A stretch of DNA of 64,000 nucleotides from Gloeophyllum trabeum ATCC 11539 (Eukaryota; Basidiomycota; Agaricomycetes; Gloeophyllales; Gloeophyllaceae), in assembly GCF_000344685.1 (NCBI RefSeq), contig NW_006920424.1, positions 302,543 through 366,542 on the forward strand. Direction: 5' to 3'. Positions 12,068 to 27,159 of this stretch are shown here, piece after piece. How positions within the stretch are numbered: the stretch's first letter is position 1; the number at the start of each line of letters is the position of its first letter. Under the pieces are notes generated by a model. That model had not been told where the DNA came from, made no database searches, and saw only the letters and a list, made by a program, of their open reading frames with translations. A program made the position numbers and the translations under genes.

Positions 12068-12865
12068 TCACAAAGGCGGTCCGCTCTCTTCATAAGATCC
12101 TCTTTTCCTTGGCTCAGCCCACGGTGCGAATGCAGCCGTAGTCAGACACACAGATGGTATCGGCTTCCCGTTGGGGAGACTCCTTCGATTCGGCTTGCAG
12201 TCCCTTGACACCACCGGCTTTGGACGGCGGGCTCTTGGCATGCCACCGTTCCTAGCCGCCATTGCCTCCTTGAACCTCTCTCCCTTCATCACGACATCTT
12301 CAGGCCAGCATATGGCTCGTTTGAAGGAAGGCACCATCTCCGGGGGGAAGTCTACTTTCCACTGCAGGAGACGCAAGAGGTCGGGCGCACACTTGTCGAT
12401 GACCTCTAGCGGGATGACGAACTGTGTGGCCTCTGCCCAGAAGACACTGTGGAGAGCCTGTTCCTCGTAGAGTATGTCGTCTGCGAGGACGAGTGCTGCG
12501 ACGAACAGATGTTCGCCGCGTGTGGCATCTAAGGATGCCACAGTACGCCTCACGCGTTCCAGGATGCAGAGGGCTGCAAATATGGCCTCCGGTCTGAGCA
12601 TATTTCTGACGAAGATGCCGCGGATGAAGGATTCGAGGTCGATATAATTGGGCAGGTGTCGGCGAGGTGGGTCTGGCGGTGCGACGACGTGCAACGAGCA
12701 GGGGAACCACTCGCAGATGTAGCCAAAGCACACGCGAGCGAAGTGCTCGTAGTATTCTTCCAAGTCTTCCTCTGTGACCTTCATACGCTTGAGATAGTGT
12801 AGAGGTGATAAATGTCGCGCACAGGATCGATGTGGAAGGTCTGCGTTGAGACGCGTCGATGCCAC
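12068..12865 (-). CDS. Cyclin-box protein, PHO80/PCL-like (tandem copy 1)
   Basis: An open frame of 265 residues. An internal ATG at 12784 (MKVTEEDLEEYYEHFARV...) gives a ~238-residue protein and is the likelier start, unless a 5' exon exists. The middle shows the helix pattern of the PCL-type cyclin box: 'FIRGIFVRNMLRPEAIFAALCILERV', 'LFVAALVLADDI' and 'VIDKCAPDLLRLLQWKVDFPPE', then 'FKRAICWP'. The same blocks, ending in '(I/C)xWP', occur in the genes at 13.4, 15.0 and 27.2 kb, so these are paralogues. PCL cyclins activate PHO85/CDK5-type kinases. The C-terminus is basic and Pro/Arg-rich. This is the most diverged copy; whether it still binds a CDK is unknown. Confidence 0.72.
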   Translation of the reverse strand: MASTRLNADLPHRSCARHLSPLHYLKRMKVTEEDLEEYYEHFARVCFGYICEWFPCSLHVVAPPDPPRRHLPNYIDLESFIRGIFVRNMLRPEAIFAALCILERVRRTVASLDATRGEHLFVAALVLADDILYEEQALHSVFWAEATQFVIPLEVIDKCAPDLLRLLQWKVDFPPEMVPSFKRAICWPEDVVMKGERFKEAMAARNGGMPRARRPKPVVSRDCKPNRRSLPNGKPIPSVCLTTAAFAPWAEPRKRGSYEESGPPL

Positions 12866-13034
12866 AGCTCACGTGCTCGTGCCACAGGAGATTCCGTCCG
12901 ATTCCGTAGGCGTGCGAAAGTACGTTGTCCATGCGGCCCGTGCTTACCGATGTCGAGAATGAAGTGGCAGATGGTTTCACTGCGGGCAGAGACCGATGTC
13001 CCGCCGGCGGGCATGCCAGGAACATCTCCCTGAT

Positions 13035-13211
13035 GGGAGAACACTTTCCTAGAATGGTCCTTGCTGGACCATAAGCTGGACATGAAGAATGTCCTTTGAG
13101 TGAACAAGGAAAGGTCCCTAAAAATCAGGGGACATTTAATTAACATTGTCCTTTCATTCTTTATGTCTGTATCATGTTCTGATACGGAGCATCCTAGGAA
13201 AGTGTTCTCCC
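13035..13211. mobile_element. 177-bp MITE-like element with 18-bp terminal inverted repeats
   Basis: The left end GGGAGAACACTTTCCTAG (13035-13052) is repeated exactly in inverted orientation at 13194-13211. The interior is AT-richer and contains smaller complementary blocks around GTCCTTT and AAAGGTCCC. No coding capacity is present and no target-site duplication is evident. It lies between two cyclin-like genes. Confidence 0.65.
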
Positions 13212-13424
13212 ACCCTTGCCGTGAAAGATGAATGACCGGTGGCGGGACACCGGTCCTTGCCCGCTGTGTTTGCCACAACTCTGTACCAGTGGCTGTTAAG
13301 TCGTGCCAGACGATGTACAGAACTCTATTGTCATACATTGATTTACAATTGTCCATGTATACAGCGAAGGAACCCATCTCAATCCGCTGTCGCTAGTTGC
13401 TGTACATACTCACCCGTCCCCGGC

Positions 13425-14174
13425 CTAGCATGTTTCAGGAAGCTGTGAGTCGTCTAAGAATCGTGGTACATCCATTGCTAAAGGTCGCGGAGCGAGATAA
13501 TCGCAGCTGTAGCTGCGTCGAAGCACTTTTAGCACGAGCACATTCTCCAGGAATACAGGTGAGGTTCTTGGCTCTTGGGACGAGTTAGGATGTATATCCT
13601 GGCCACGGACTTCTTGCATCCCGGGAGGGTCAGGACTCTCACCCTCGGTGTCCTCCGATGGCAAATGAACGGAAGGTAGCCATGTCATTTCAGGAACGTC
13701 TATTGACCGAGGCCATCCGATCTCTTCCTTGAAGCCGTTCAAATCCTGCGTTTCCACGCGTAAGTCCCAACTGAGATACTCCAGGAAGTGCTTCTCCGCT
13801 GCGACCATCGTCTTCAAGGGTATAATACGTCCAGTGGCTAGACACCACTGATTTGCTGCGTGCCATGTTGTTTCGTCATTGTACTTCTGCGCGATCAAAA
13901 TCGCCACGCATAACACCAATGCAGCGTCGCCCGTGCTGCTCTTTATGGTTGGGAACTGTCCCTTCAGTCGCCGGAGGTAGAGTAGCCCTATGCAGGCAAC
14001 GTCGGGCATAATCCGGGTCCGCGCAAGAATTTTGCAGACCAGGTCTTCGAGCTTCATTGGCTCGCGGCCGGGTGGCAAGATGACGGCGGGGGAATTGAAG
14101 GTCGTGACGATGTACTCGCAGCATACCGCCGCGTACGGCTTGTAAAACTGGGGTGACCGGGAGACAGGTAGCAT
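13425..14174 (-). CDS. Cyclin-box protein, PHO80/PCL-like (tandem copy 2)
   Basis: An uninterrupted 249-residue frame. It starts 'FYKPYAAVCCEYI', almost the same opening as the 27.2 kb paralogue (FYKPYAAACFNYM). The cyclin box then follows: 'LEDLVCKILARTRIMPDVACIGLLYLRRLK', 'LVLCVAILIAQKYNDE', and 'AAEKHFLEYLSWDLRV' followed by 'FKEEIGWP'. A TATAAAT on the minus strand at 14225-14231, about 50 bp before the ATG, supports the start. The C-terminal ~80 residues are polar and acidic and lack similarity to the paralogue. Expected role: regulatory subunit of a PHO85-like kinase, inferred from the family. Confidence 0.82.
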   Translation of the reverse strand: MLPVSRSPQFYKPYAAVCCEYIVTTFNSPAVILPPGREPMKLEDLVCKILARTRIMPDVACIGLLYLRRLKGQFPTIKSSTGDAALVLCVAILIAQKYNDETTWHAANQWCLATGRIIPLKTMVAAEKHFLEYLSWDLRVETQDLNGFKEEIGWPRSIDVPEMTWLPSVHLPSEDTEGESPDPPGMQEVRGQDIHPNSSQEPRTSPVFLENVLVLKVLRRSYSCDYLAPRPLAMDVPRFLDDSQLPETC

Positions 14175-14224
14175 GGCGAGAAATCAGAGTCGAGGTGAGG
14201 TGGAGTAATGAAAGTCGTGAATGG

Positions 14225-14231
14225 ATTTATA
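14225..14231 (-). promoter_or_regulatory. TATA box of cyclin-like copy 2
   Basis: TATAAAT on the minus strand, 51-57 bp upstream of the ATG at 14174, a normal distance for a fungal TATA promoter. Confidence 0.5.
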
Positions 14232-14960
14232 CACCTCGCACCACAGCGCTTGGATCAAAGCGCCTTTGTCACTTCTAGACACCTCGACACGAGAGGCGCA
14301 GCGTGCATCGAATGGAAATTAGGGGGCCCGAAGCATTAATCATGGAGGGTGACCATTGACCAAGCGACCTCGATACCATGAGTAGGACACTCGAAGCTTG
14401 GAGATACGTAGGTTGCTCTGTGGTGCAAGCGCAAACGCGACTTCCTAAACCCTTCTGACTCTTCATATTAGCGTAGATATTGTGGCCAAAGGGCCTTCTC
14501 TCGTTTGGTTCAAGTTGGTGTTGGTGAAACGCGAGCGCTGTGCTTCAACTTGCAGCAAGACCGGTGAAGCGAGAGCGAGAGAGAGTGGCGGGGTGCTCGG
14601 GCCCTCCGACTTCGACATTCGGCCCGGCTTCGCCGGCTCCTAGGGAAAACCATACACTGCTCAACTCCTCACTGTAGCGAGAACACCTCCATAAGGTCGA
14701 TATCTGCAATGCGCAGCTCTTTATTAGAATTACGCAGATCGAAGTACTTAGTCTGCCAGTGTTACCAGGGAACCATCTTCAGGCCTACATACGTTTCCTA
14801 TCATCCTGATACACCTATGTACATGTGTGGTCGGGGAAAACGTCAGCCCCAGCATTTGCGCAAGCTCGCCGCAGTCCATCAGAGCCAGTAGATCTGATCA
14901 AAAAATAACTGGGAATCATAGTGTCGCAGGTCCTCAGGAGGAGCCCCTGAATTCGATGCA

Positions 14961-16300
14961 TCAGTATGATGCGGAAGGCGTTCCTAAGGACTTACCTGGA
15001 ACTGTGGTCACCTCTAGAGGCGACATTGCAACATGATGGGACCTCATAGGATAGCACCGCCTCGTCCCACAGGGCGATTGAAACTCGGCAATGTAGGAGT
15101 CCACGTTATGAAGACCATCAACCAAGGAGATCTGTCCGTCAGCCTCCTCACTGCCATGGTATCGTGCAATGCCGCAATCTGGGGCCGGAAGCAGCAGATA
15201 CCTCGGGGACTCAGGAAGGTGGTCAGAAGAAGAGTAATCCGGGCTTGAGGTGATAACGCTTTGGCCCACGTCTGGATCTCCGAGTTTGAGCCGTACGATT
15301 TCGCTGTGATCAGGCCAGCCTATCTCGGATTTTAATTCGGGCAGGCGCTCCCAGGCGACTTTCACTATATAATCATGGGCTAGCAAGAACTCCCTCTCTA
15401 TCTCATCTATTTCATCCCAATCTGGAGTCCACTCTCGACCTGCCACAATGGCCCAGCTCTTCCTACTATAGGAGCTGTCTTCCATATATTTGTGGGCCAC
15501 CATTAGAGCCACGACAGCCCAATTATAGAGGTCTGCCGCAATGCGGGTGCCCAGCTCAGCTCTTAGCTGAGCCGAGTCAAGCTTCAGCCTGATGCCGCGT
15601 AGCAAGAAGAGCGCGTGGCAGATATGGCCCTCCAAGGGAAATGATCGAGCGAAGACCCTGCGTATGCGGGAGCACAAGTCCAGGAATACCGCATCTCGCC
15701 GCTCGATTGTGGCGGAGCTTGGGAAATGGTCTATCATAAATTTCGAGTACAACTCGGCGTAAGGTTGGTAGAAATCCCATTCCGTGATGACGAAGGAAGG
15801 TTTGCCTGCAACCAAGAAGTCGCTCAGGCTGACGAGCCTCCCCCCTGAGCCCATCGGCTGGCCGAGGAAGACGGCAAGCAGAGATTGGTAATACGGGTTG
15901 GAACGTACACCATTCGTAACCCTTGGTGGGAACGCGAGAGGATTGTACAGATGAAACAGTTCACCTGGGTGCAATCGTTAGATGAGCAGGTGGATGTGAG
16001 TGATCCGCGCAACCTACGAGATGGAGACGGCATGAACGTCATGACATTATGAATACTGGGCGAAGGTACATCCTCGGCCTCCCAGTCAGAGGACTCGGAC
16101 GCCATGATATACAGATCACTTGTTGAGGATACATCCTCAGTCTCCGAGCCAGACCACTCAGACGCCATGATGTGCAGACTACTTCGTGAAGGTATATTCT
16201 CAGCTTGCGAGTCAGATTTATAGAGATCGCAAAGAGGCCTTGTTACGGACACATCAAAAAGATCTACGCCAGCATTGTGACGCAGAAGGAATATATTCAA
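14961..16300 (-). CDS. Cyclin-box protein with N-terminal acidic repeats (tandem copy 3)
   Basis: Two exons. The main exon runs 15964-14961. An intron at 16017-15965 (GTAGGT donor, CTAAC branch, CACCCAG acceptor) joins it in phase to an upstream exon open from 16300. The upstream exon encodes about two and a half repeats of a ~21-residue acidic unit (S-LxIMASE-S--E-EDVSS). The main exon has 'FYQPYAELYSKFM', which matches the FYKPYAA opening of the paralogues, then cyclin-box helices with 'GHICHALFLLRGIRL', 'VVALMVAHKYMEDS', 'EREFLLAHDYIVKV' and 'LKSEIGWP'. The 337-residue core is longer than the other copies. The true start could be 16300 or a later Met, for example within a repeat (MASEWSGSETED). 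Confidence 0.72.
16062..16215 (-). repeat. ~63-bp tandem coding repeat in cyclin-like copy 3
   Basis: Successive units contain GCCATGAT(A/G)T(A/G)CAGA and ACATCCTCRG-CTC blocks about 63 bp apart. They encode the acidic MASE...EDVSS repeat. Copies differ by point changes, so the duplication is not recent. Confidence 0.55.
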
Positions 16301-18367
16301 GCAATAGAGCGCGCACCGCGCTTTTCGTCGAAGAAAGGGTCTTGTTTTCTTATGGAGACCTGGAGGACGTGATGACGGAGATGCCAGGATTGCAGCAAGT
16401 CAAGGCTTACTTGAAACGGAGTCGTAGTCGATGAGCACAAATACCTGTTTAAGCCTTGTAAGGTGTAGCCGGTATAACCGACGTCGGTCCAATGATTCTG
16501 GCCATATCTTGTTTCAGGCGAGCCAGCATGAGTTTGTAGCATGATCGTCCATACTCTCTTACACTTGCAGTGACTGGCCACCTGAGGGGCGACGAGTCCA
16601 TCGTCTATCGTCAGGACTCATTCGCCGCAGAGAGGTGAGTGTAGCAGACGGCATAGGGGCTACAGAACCACATCGAGGACGTTATCACGATAACCTGTAC
16701 AGATACCGGAAGGCTGCGTCGAGACATGAAACATCAAGATAGACCACTGGACCCAGTCGGTAGGGATACACACAAGGATGTTCCAACGTCTTCGCTTCCA
16801 AGCTAGTTACTGTCAAGTTGCCCTAAGTCGAAACGCGACGTAGCAATCACGCAACTTTATTTGATCCGCCACGCCTTGGATCTGCGAGGCAGGGACCGTG
16901 GGTATGCAATTTACGTCCACGAAATGAGGGTACCACAGGACGGCCCGTCGAATATGGTTAGAACAGAGATCGAGTTATCTGTAATCCGTAAGGCCTGATC
17001 TTTTGTCCCAAATTCCAGGCCTTGTATCCAAAGACCGGTCTACCCGAGGCTCGAGTACAGCCTCGTTGAATGGCAGAATTCGAAACATGACATGGTACTC
17101 GAACGGAAAGAAAAGAGGGAGGCTGAGAGGCTGGAGGCCCTAGCGCAAGGAGCGTGAAGATTGGCCCAGTTCAGCAAACACAGACCAGGATGTGGAACCC
17201 GCAAGGACCATGCAAAACACGATTCTTGGTTCGAGGTCTGACTTGATTCGTCTTCGGGATGAATCATCTTTCCCAGGTGAAGAGCCAACGAACGGAGCGC
17301 CAGCCCCCCAGAGCTTCTGGCCTGCTGCCAAGGCGAAAGGGGCGATGAGCCTCGCTTCACGTCGTGTCTTCAGCAGGTACACAACCTTCCCCGACTACTT
17401 CAGCTCGATAGAGGAGTAGCCGTAGGGAAACTCGACAACGCTGCGCATCCCTGTCCCGAGCTTACGAATTAATTGGTCAACGACACGATGCAGATGGCAT
17501 TCAAGAGAGACTGTGCAGTCCTCTCGAGCCGGTGTTGTCCATGAGACGGGGACAGAGCCGGTCCGAGGCATTGGAAAGCGCATTCAAGTTACCCGGATGT
17601 GAGCACCCGCACCCGGTCTTGACTCCTGAGGCGTATCGTCGCTCCGGCAACCCATAGACGCTGCAAGCTTACCGTAGTCGTTCAGGGGGGTAGTTATTTA
17701 TGAACCCACATAGCAAGCAGTTGGCCGTAACCGGCCGCATAGGAGTTCCTTTGCCCAATGTAAGACCGGCGTGGTGTAGTGAGGATCGTAAATCCGGCGG
17801 ATTTTCGCAAGAACAATGCGAAGCTGAGAACCCGGCTTCGATAGACATTACAGATGAGCGTCAGAAAGCAAGAGCGCAAGTCGGGAAAAGAGTCGCCCTC
17901 CGTGTAAGGTGGCTGCCGGAGCGTGGTGGAGAATAGACGAAACAAGCGATGAAGCTGACATTTCTCCGCAAAACACCTGTACACCCCACCAACGTTCCTC
18001 CCCGTTATTAATAACATAACTCTGGGACTCACCGCCATACCACTCCGCACGGCTACTCTCCGCGTTGCCAGCAAATACAGCAGCATGCCGTTCCCCGTCC
18101 CAGTCTCGCTGCTTTCGCCCAGCTTACCGTACGTATTCTGGCTGATAGCGCGCGAAGGACGTCACAGCTAACTTGGGATACGAAGATCACCGTCGACCGA
18201 GTCGAGCTCGCCACCGCCCGGGCTCGCTGGTCGACCCGTGTTCACAGGACGGACATCGCATATCATCGTACCGACACTGAAGGACCTGAAGGAGGCCCCA
18301 CCGTCGAAATTGAAGAACGAAGCGAGTGAGTCATACAGAACTGGGTGGTGGGAGGTGTCCAATACTC
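16301..18367. other. Intergenic region, possible orphan exon near 17.0 kb
   Basis: No complete gene can be assembled. The most protein-like piece follows an AG at 17022 and runs to TGA near 17157. It reads YPRLEYSLVEWQNSKHD, then a charged Glu/Lys/Arg helix, and could be the last exon of a small gene. The upstream exons were not found. The rest shows frequent stops on both strands. Confidence 0.3.
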
Positions 18368-19893
18368 ATGGGTGTGGAAGCCGTGACGACAGATGTACCA
18401 CCAAAACTCAGCACTATCGAAGCGTCGAAACGGTTAGCGGCGTGGACAGCGGTGGACAGGCATGTTAAGGAGGAACACAAGGTGCGCTGCTATGACTCCC
18501 TTGCTCCGCTGCACGCAGGCTGAGTAACTACAGGTTATCGGTATAGGCTCAGGTACGCGCTATATCGACGCTCGCTACGCCTCCGCCCGGCTGAACGATC
18601 TTTGCCAATCCAGGATCCACAGTCCCGTATGTTGTCGAGCGGATAGTAGCACAAGGCCGCGAGGCGAACAAGGACCGCGTTTTCATTCCAACCGGTGAGC
18701 CTCCCATCCATCCATGGCACTTTCCACGCCTTCCGCCCCTCTCCTGTCGCATTCTCACCGTGACCCTGATATCAACGTGCAGGCTTCCAGTCGAAAGAAT
18801 TGATCGTGAAGGGCAACCTTCTCCTGGGCGACGTCGACCAGTACCCACGGATAGACGTCACACTCGACGGCGCAGACGAGTGAGTCTCACCCACTCCCCC
18901 CACACCAAGCATTTTATCGAGCATACTCCGCCAGGGTCGACAAGGACCTCAACGCGATCAAGGGCGGCGGTGCATGTCATCTCCGAGAGAAGGTGCTCGC
19001 TGAGGCGGCAGACACGTACGTGCGGCTTACATTGCGTTGGGATACGACCGCTCACCTCGGGCGACTATAGCTTCATCGTGGTCGCCGACTACCGCAAAAA
19101 CTCCGAAGTGCTCGGCACGACGTACACCGCGGGCATCCCGATCGAGGTCGCGCCCTTCGCGTACGCCAAGGTCTTGCAGAACCTGCATGCCATCGGGAGC
19201 CCCAACGCCGCGTGAGCATCAACCCCTTCTCTCAGTCTATTCATATGAAGATAATCGACTGACGCATGTGTGTGAGGTAGACTAAGGATGGCGCAGAAGA
19301 AGGCGGGGCCTGTGGTCTCGGATAACGGCAATTTCATCATTGACGCGCCGTTCCCCGAGGAGGACATGAAGGATCCGTACACGGTGAGTCCGCCTCCTCA
19401 TCCGCCGGGTGTAAGTTTGCGGTGTCTCGTTTGCGTTAATGTAGCCACCGAGTACCCCTCTGTTTCTTCGCTTTCCTACTCTATTTTATTTTTTGATCGC
19501 GTGAGCATATGCTGACTGGTTGTCTTCTATTCTTGGCTGGACATCTCTTGTAGCTCCTCACCAAGCTGAAGATGCTAACAGGCGTCGTCGAGGTCGGCCT
19601 CTTCTGCCACATGGCCAAGGCCGCGTATTTCGGCAACCAGGTGTGCACTTCTCCCTTCCTGCATTCCCTTCCTTCTCCGCTAACGTCTGATACTTGTTAC
19701 TCAGGACGGAAGCGTGACCGTCCGCTGGCTAGACGGGCGCGTCGAGCACGTCTCGAAGCGTGCGAGCCCGCTCGTCCCGCCCGAGGACAGCACGGACGAT
19801 GAGCCGAGCCCCATGCCCGACGGGCCCTTGGAACATAGTATCGGGAATAGCAAAGGCGCGCCTGCGGTTAACGGGAATGGGGACAAGGCCTGA
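18368..19893 (+). CDS. RKI1: Ribose-5-phosphate isomerase (type A)
   Basis: Nine exons (18368-18481, 18534-18552, 18614-18694, 18783-18879, 18935-19015, 19071-19211, 19281-19383, 19554-19640, 19705-19893) join in phase to 303 residues. The enzyme interconverts ribose-5-phosphate and ribulose-5-phosphate in the cytosolic pentose phosphate pathway. Diagnostic RpiA motifs are present: 'VIGIGSGSTV' (phosphate-binding loop), 'IPTGFQSKELI', 'DVTLDGADEVD' followed by 'LNAIKGGGACHLREK' (catalytic Asp/Glu/Lys region), 'VVADYRKNSEVLG', 'IPIEVAPFA' and 'GVVEVGLF'. Exon 2 is a 19-nt micro-exon encoding the start of the phosphate loop. The last exon adds a ~65-residue acidic, low-complexity tail. The ATG at 18368 gives the best N-terminus; another in-frame ATG at 18326 exists. 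Its 3' end faces ARO1 282 bp away. Confidence 0.95.
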
Positions 19894-20174
19894 GTACTCT
19901 GAGGAGCAGCGTGAGGTTCATCCCTCGCACGAGAAGTATCTAGTCTAAGAGCAGGAGCAGTAATGAACGACATTCAGAGTCGTATGTTACATAGTGATGT
20001 ATTGATTTTCGATTTCTCTGTAGCTATGTTCGAAATATGTATTCACACAAGACCAGCATGGTATTTATTCCTCGGACTTGCCTTGAGCTTCATCGCTTCA
20101 TCAAGTAAGACAATCAATCTATAGATTCATTATATTTTGAATACATTGTTGCTATTTCTCTAGACGGTTGAAGT

Positions 20175-25329
<5,155 letters not shown>

Positions 25330-25376
25330 GGTAGGCGCTGCGCTAGAGCTTTCACTATGCTGGGACGCGTTCAGAC

Positions 25377-25382
25377 TATATA
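25377..25382 (-). promoter_or_regulatory. TATA box of ARO1
   Basis: TATATA 48 bp upstream of the ARO1 ATG (25329) on the minus strand. It fits a core promoter by position only. Confidence 0.45.
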
Positions 25383-27159
25383 GGGGCTATGAGATAGTGA
25401 TTGAATCTCTCACAAGTGATCCTAGTTGGTCTCAATACTGGCTGTACGGATATAGTGCGGCTTCACCGCGTATGTATCTGGAACGTGTTTTAGAAGGATA
25501 CCGCAGCGTCTCAAGCGAGAAAAGGTCTCCTCAGCCACGGACGGGCACTGGAATACTTATAGCAGGGAAATGCAAAGGAAATGGTGGGAGAGGCTGAAGG
25601 TGATCGGACCAATAGCAAAACATAACTGCCAAATATGGCAAGTTTCCGAGGAGGAAACGCGGCCGTTTTCCACCAACGCAGTCCACAGCATTCACTGGCA
25701 GTGTGCTTACGCATCACACCATGGGCGGGAACGACCTCTTTGTATGCCACGACTCTAATCGAGGTTCAAAGGAACCTGGTCGTCGGGCCAGTGCCAATTC
25801 TGTGGCCTCGCCGCGTGTTTTTACTCTGTTCTCTGCCATTGACAGGGATATCGATGCTGCCCGAACGCGCTCTGACGTTGTCCTACCCGAAGCTATAGAC
25901 AAAGGACCAAGTCCGTCCATCACGAGTACGTCGCATGTACCTTGGAACGCCAACCGAAGACCTCGCTTTGAACCCAATGTTTCGGCAGCACATATGCTTT
26001 CAACAAACCAGGAAGAAGCGTGTCTTCATTTGATGCCTTGCTTCAATGCTACTCACGAGGCTTTCAGTCAGGCTAGCCTCTCTAAACGCCGATCTCTCAC
26101 CTTGCTTTTCAGTGTAACGATGGAATCAACATTGTTGCGTCTATATCTTAGTCGCTCTCTGTTCTCTCGCAATGAACGAAGAGTCTAAAGCCTTCAACCT
26201 CGTTTGGAGGTCCAGCCGCCGTCCACAGCAATAAGCAATCTCCTTGACGGGCATCGCACGAAGCGTCACCGTTGTGGTATTGGCACGGCTATGACAGACT
26301 AAACGGCTCGCTCAATGATATGGCCCGGCCAGTCGTCTCTTTTTTGACCAAATCTTGCCAAACTCTGTTATTCTGAGAAGGACTCGTAGAAACTGTTCTT
26401 CAGGCAAACCCAGAAGCCCCCGAGCCTACTGGAATTGGAACACCTTGGGAGCGCTAGTCGTTGCAATCGGGGACGCAAGGTAATCGCCTTCCCTGGCCCT
26501 CTGACGGCGAAGGACAGTTCATCAGAATCCTATAAGGATTACCAGCGTTATCAGCGCAGCCCGAGACCCCGATGGCTGAAATTGCCACTTTCCAGTGACC
26601 ATTGATAGCGGCTTCCCTGGAAAATCAATGCTGTCTTAGCTTCAAGGCACACTAATCATCAAATGAGGCGGCCACTCCATGATCTCATCCATTCCCGATA
26701 GCAAATACGCACCGAACGTACATTAGGAGACAGACGGACGACTCACCTTTGTCCCAAACACTGAGATACACGTTTGTTCTCACCGAACCAAAGTAAGCGA
26801 ACTCATGTTTTATAGGTAGCATGGTCGTAACAAACGAGACTTCTTGGATTAGGATCCGATAATGAAGGGCCAGTGAAGGGCTGATCATGGCCCGAACAAA
26901 TAGTACTGTGCTGACACTGGCTCTCCGTTATATCGCTATCGTCCTTTTCCTATAGAGAAAGATGTGTTACTATGATCCTTGCCCCAGCCCTTAACAGGCT
27001 CTGTACTTTGTGGCCATCCAACGTCCGCGGCAACATCCGGGGTGCTTCTTGATGCGCTTGAACGGAAACGTGACCAGTGTGGCAATGTGGCTTGAACAGG
27101 ACGCGTAGTAGACGAACCAACAAACCGGCCACTCTTGCCACACCCCTCCTTTGTTCGTC
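25383..27159. other. Intergenic region; one doubtful frame at 25723-26188
   Basis: A plus-strand frame from 25703/25723 to 26188 could encode ~155 residues (MGGNDLFVCHDSN...). It has no recognised domain, and most of it is polar and unstructured. The rest of the stretch holds only short frames. It contains the divergent promoters of ARO1 and the cyclin gene at 27160. Confidence 0.35.

Noticed and set aside
12300..13377. Minus-strand frames of 198-241 codons overlapping cyclin copy 1
   Set aside because: They are out-of-frame readings of the cyclin gene and the adjacent MITE; no cyclin motifs are in those frames.
16186..16434. 82-codon plus-strand frame near the cyclin repeats
   Set aside because: It overlaps the better supported repeat exon of cyclin copy 3 on the opposite strand and has no recognisable family.
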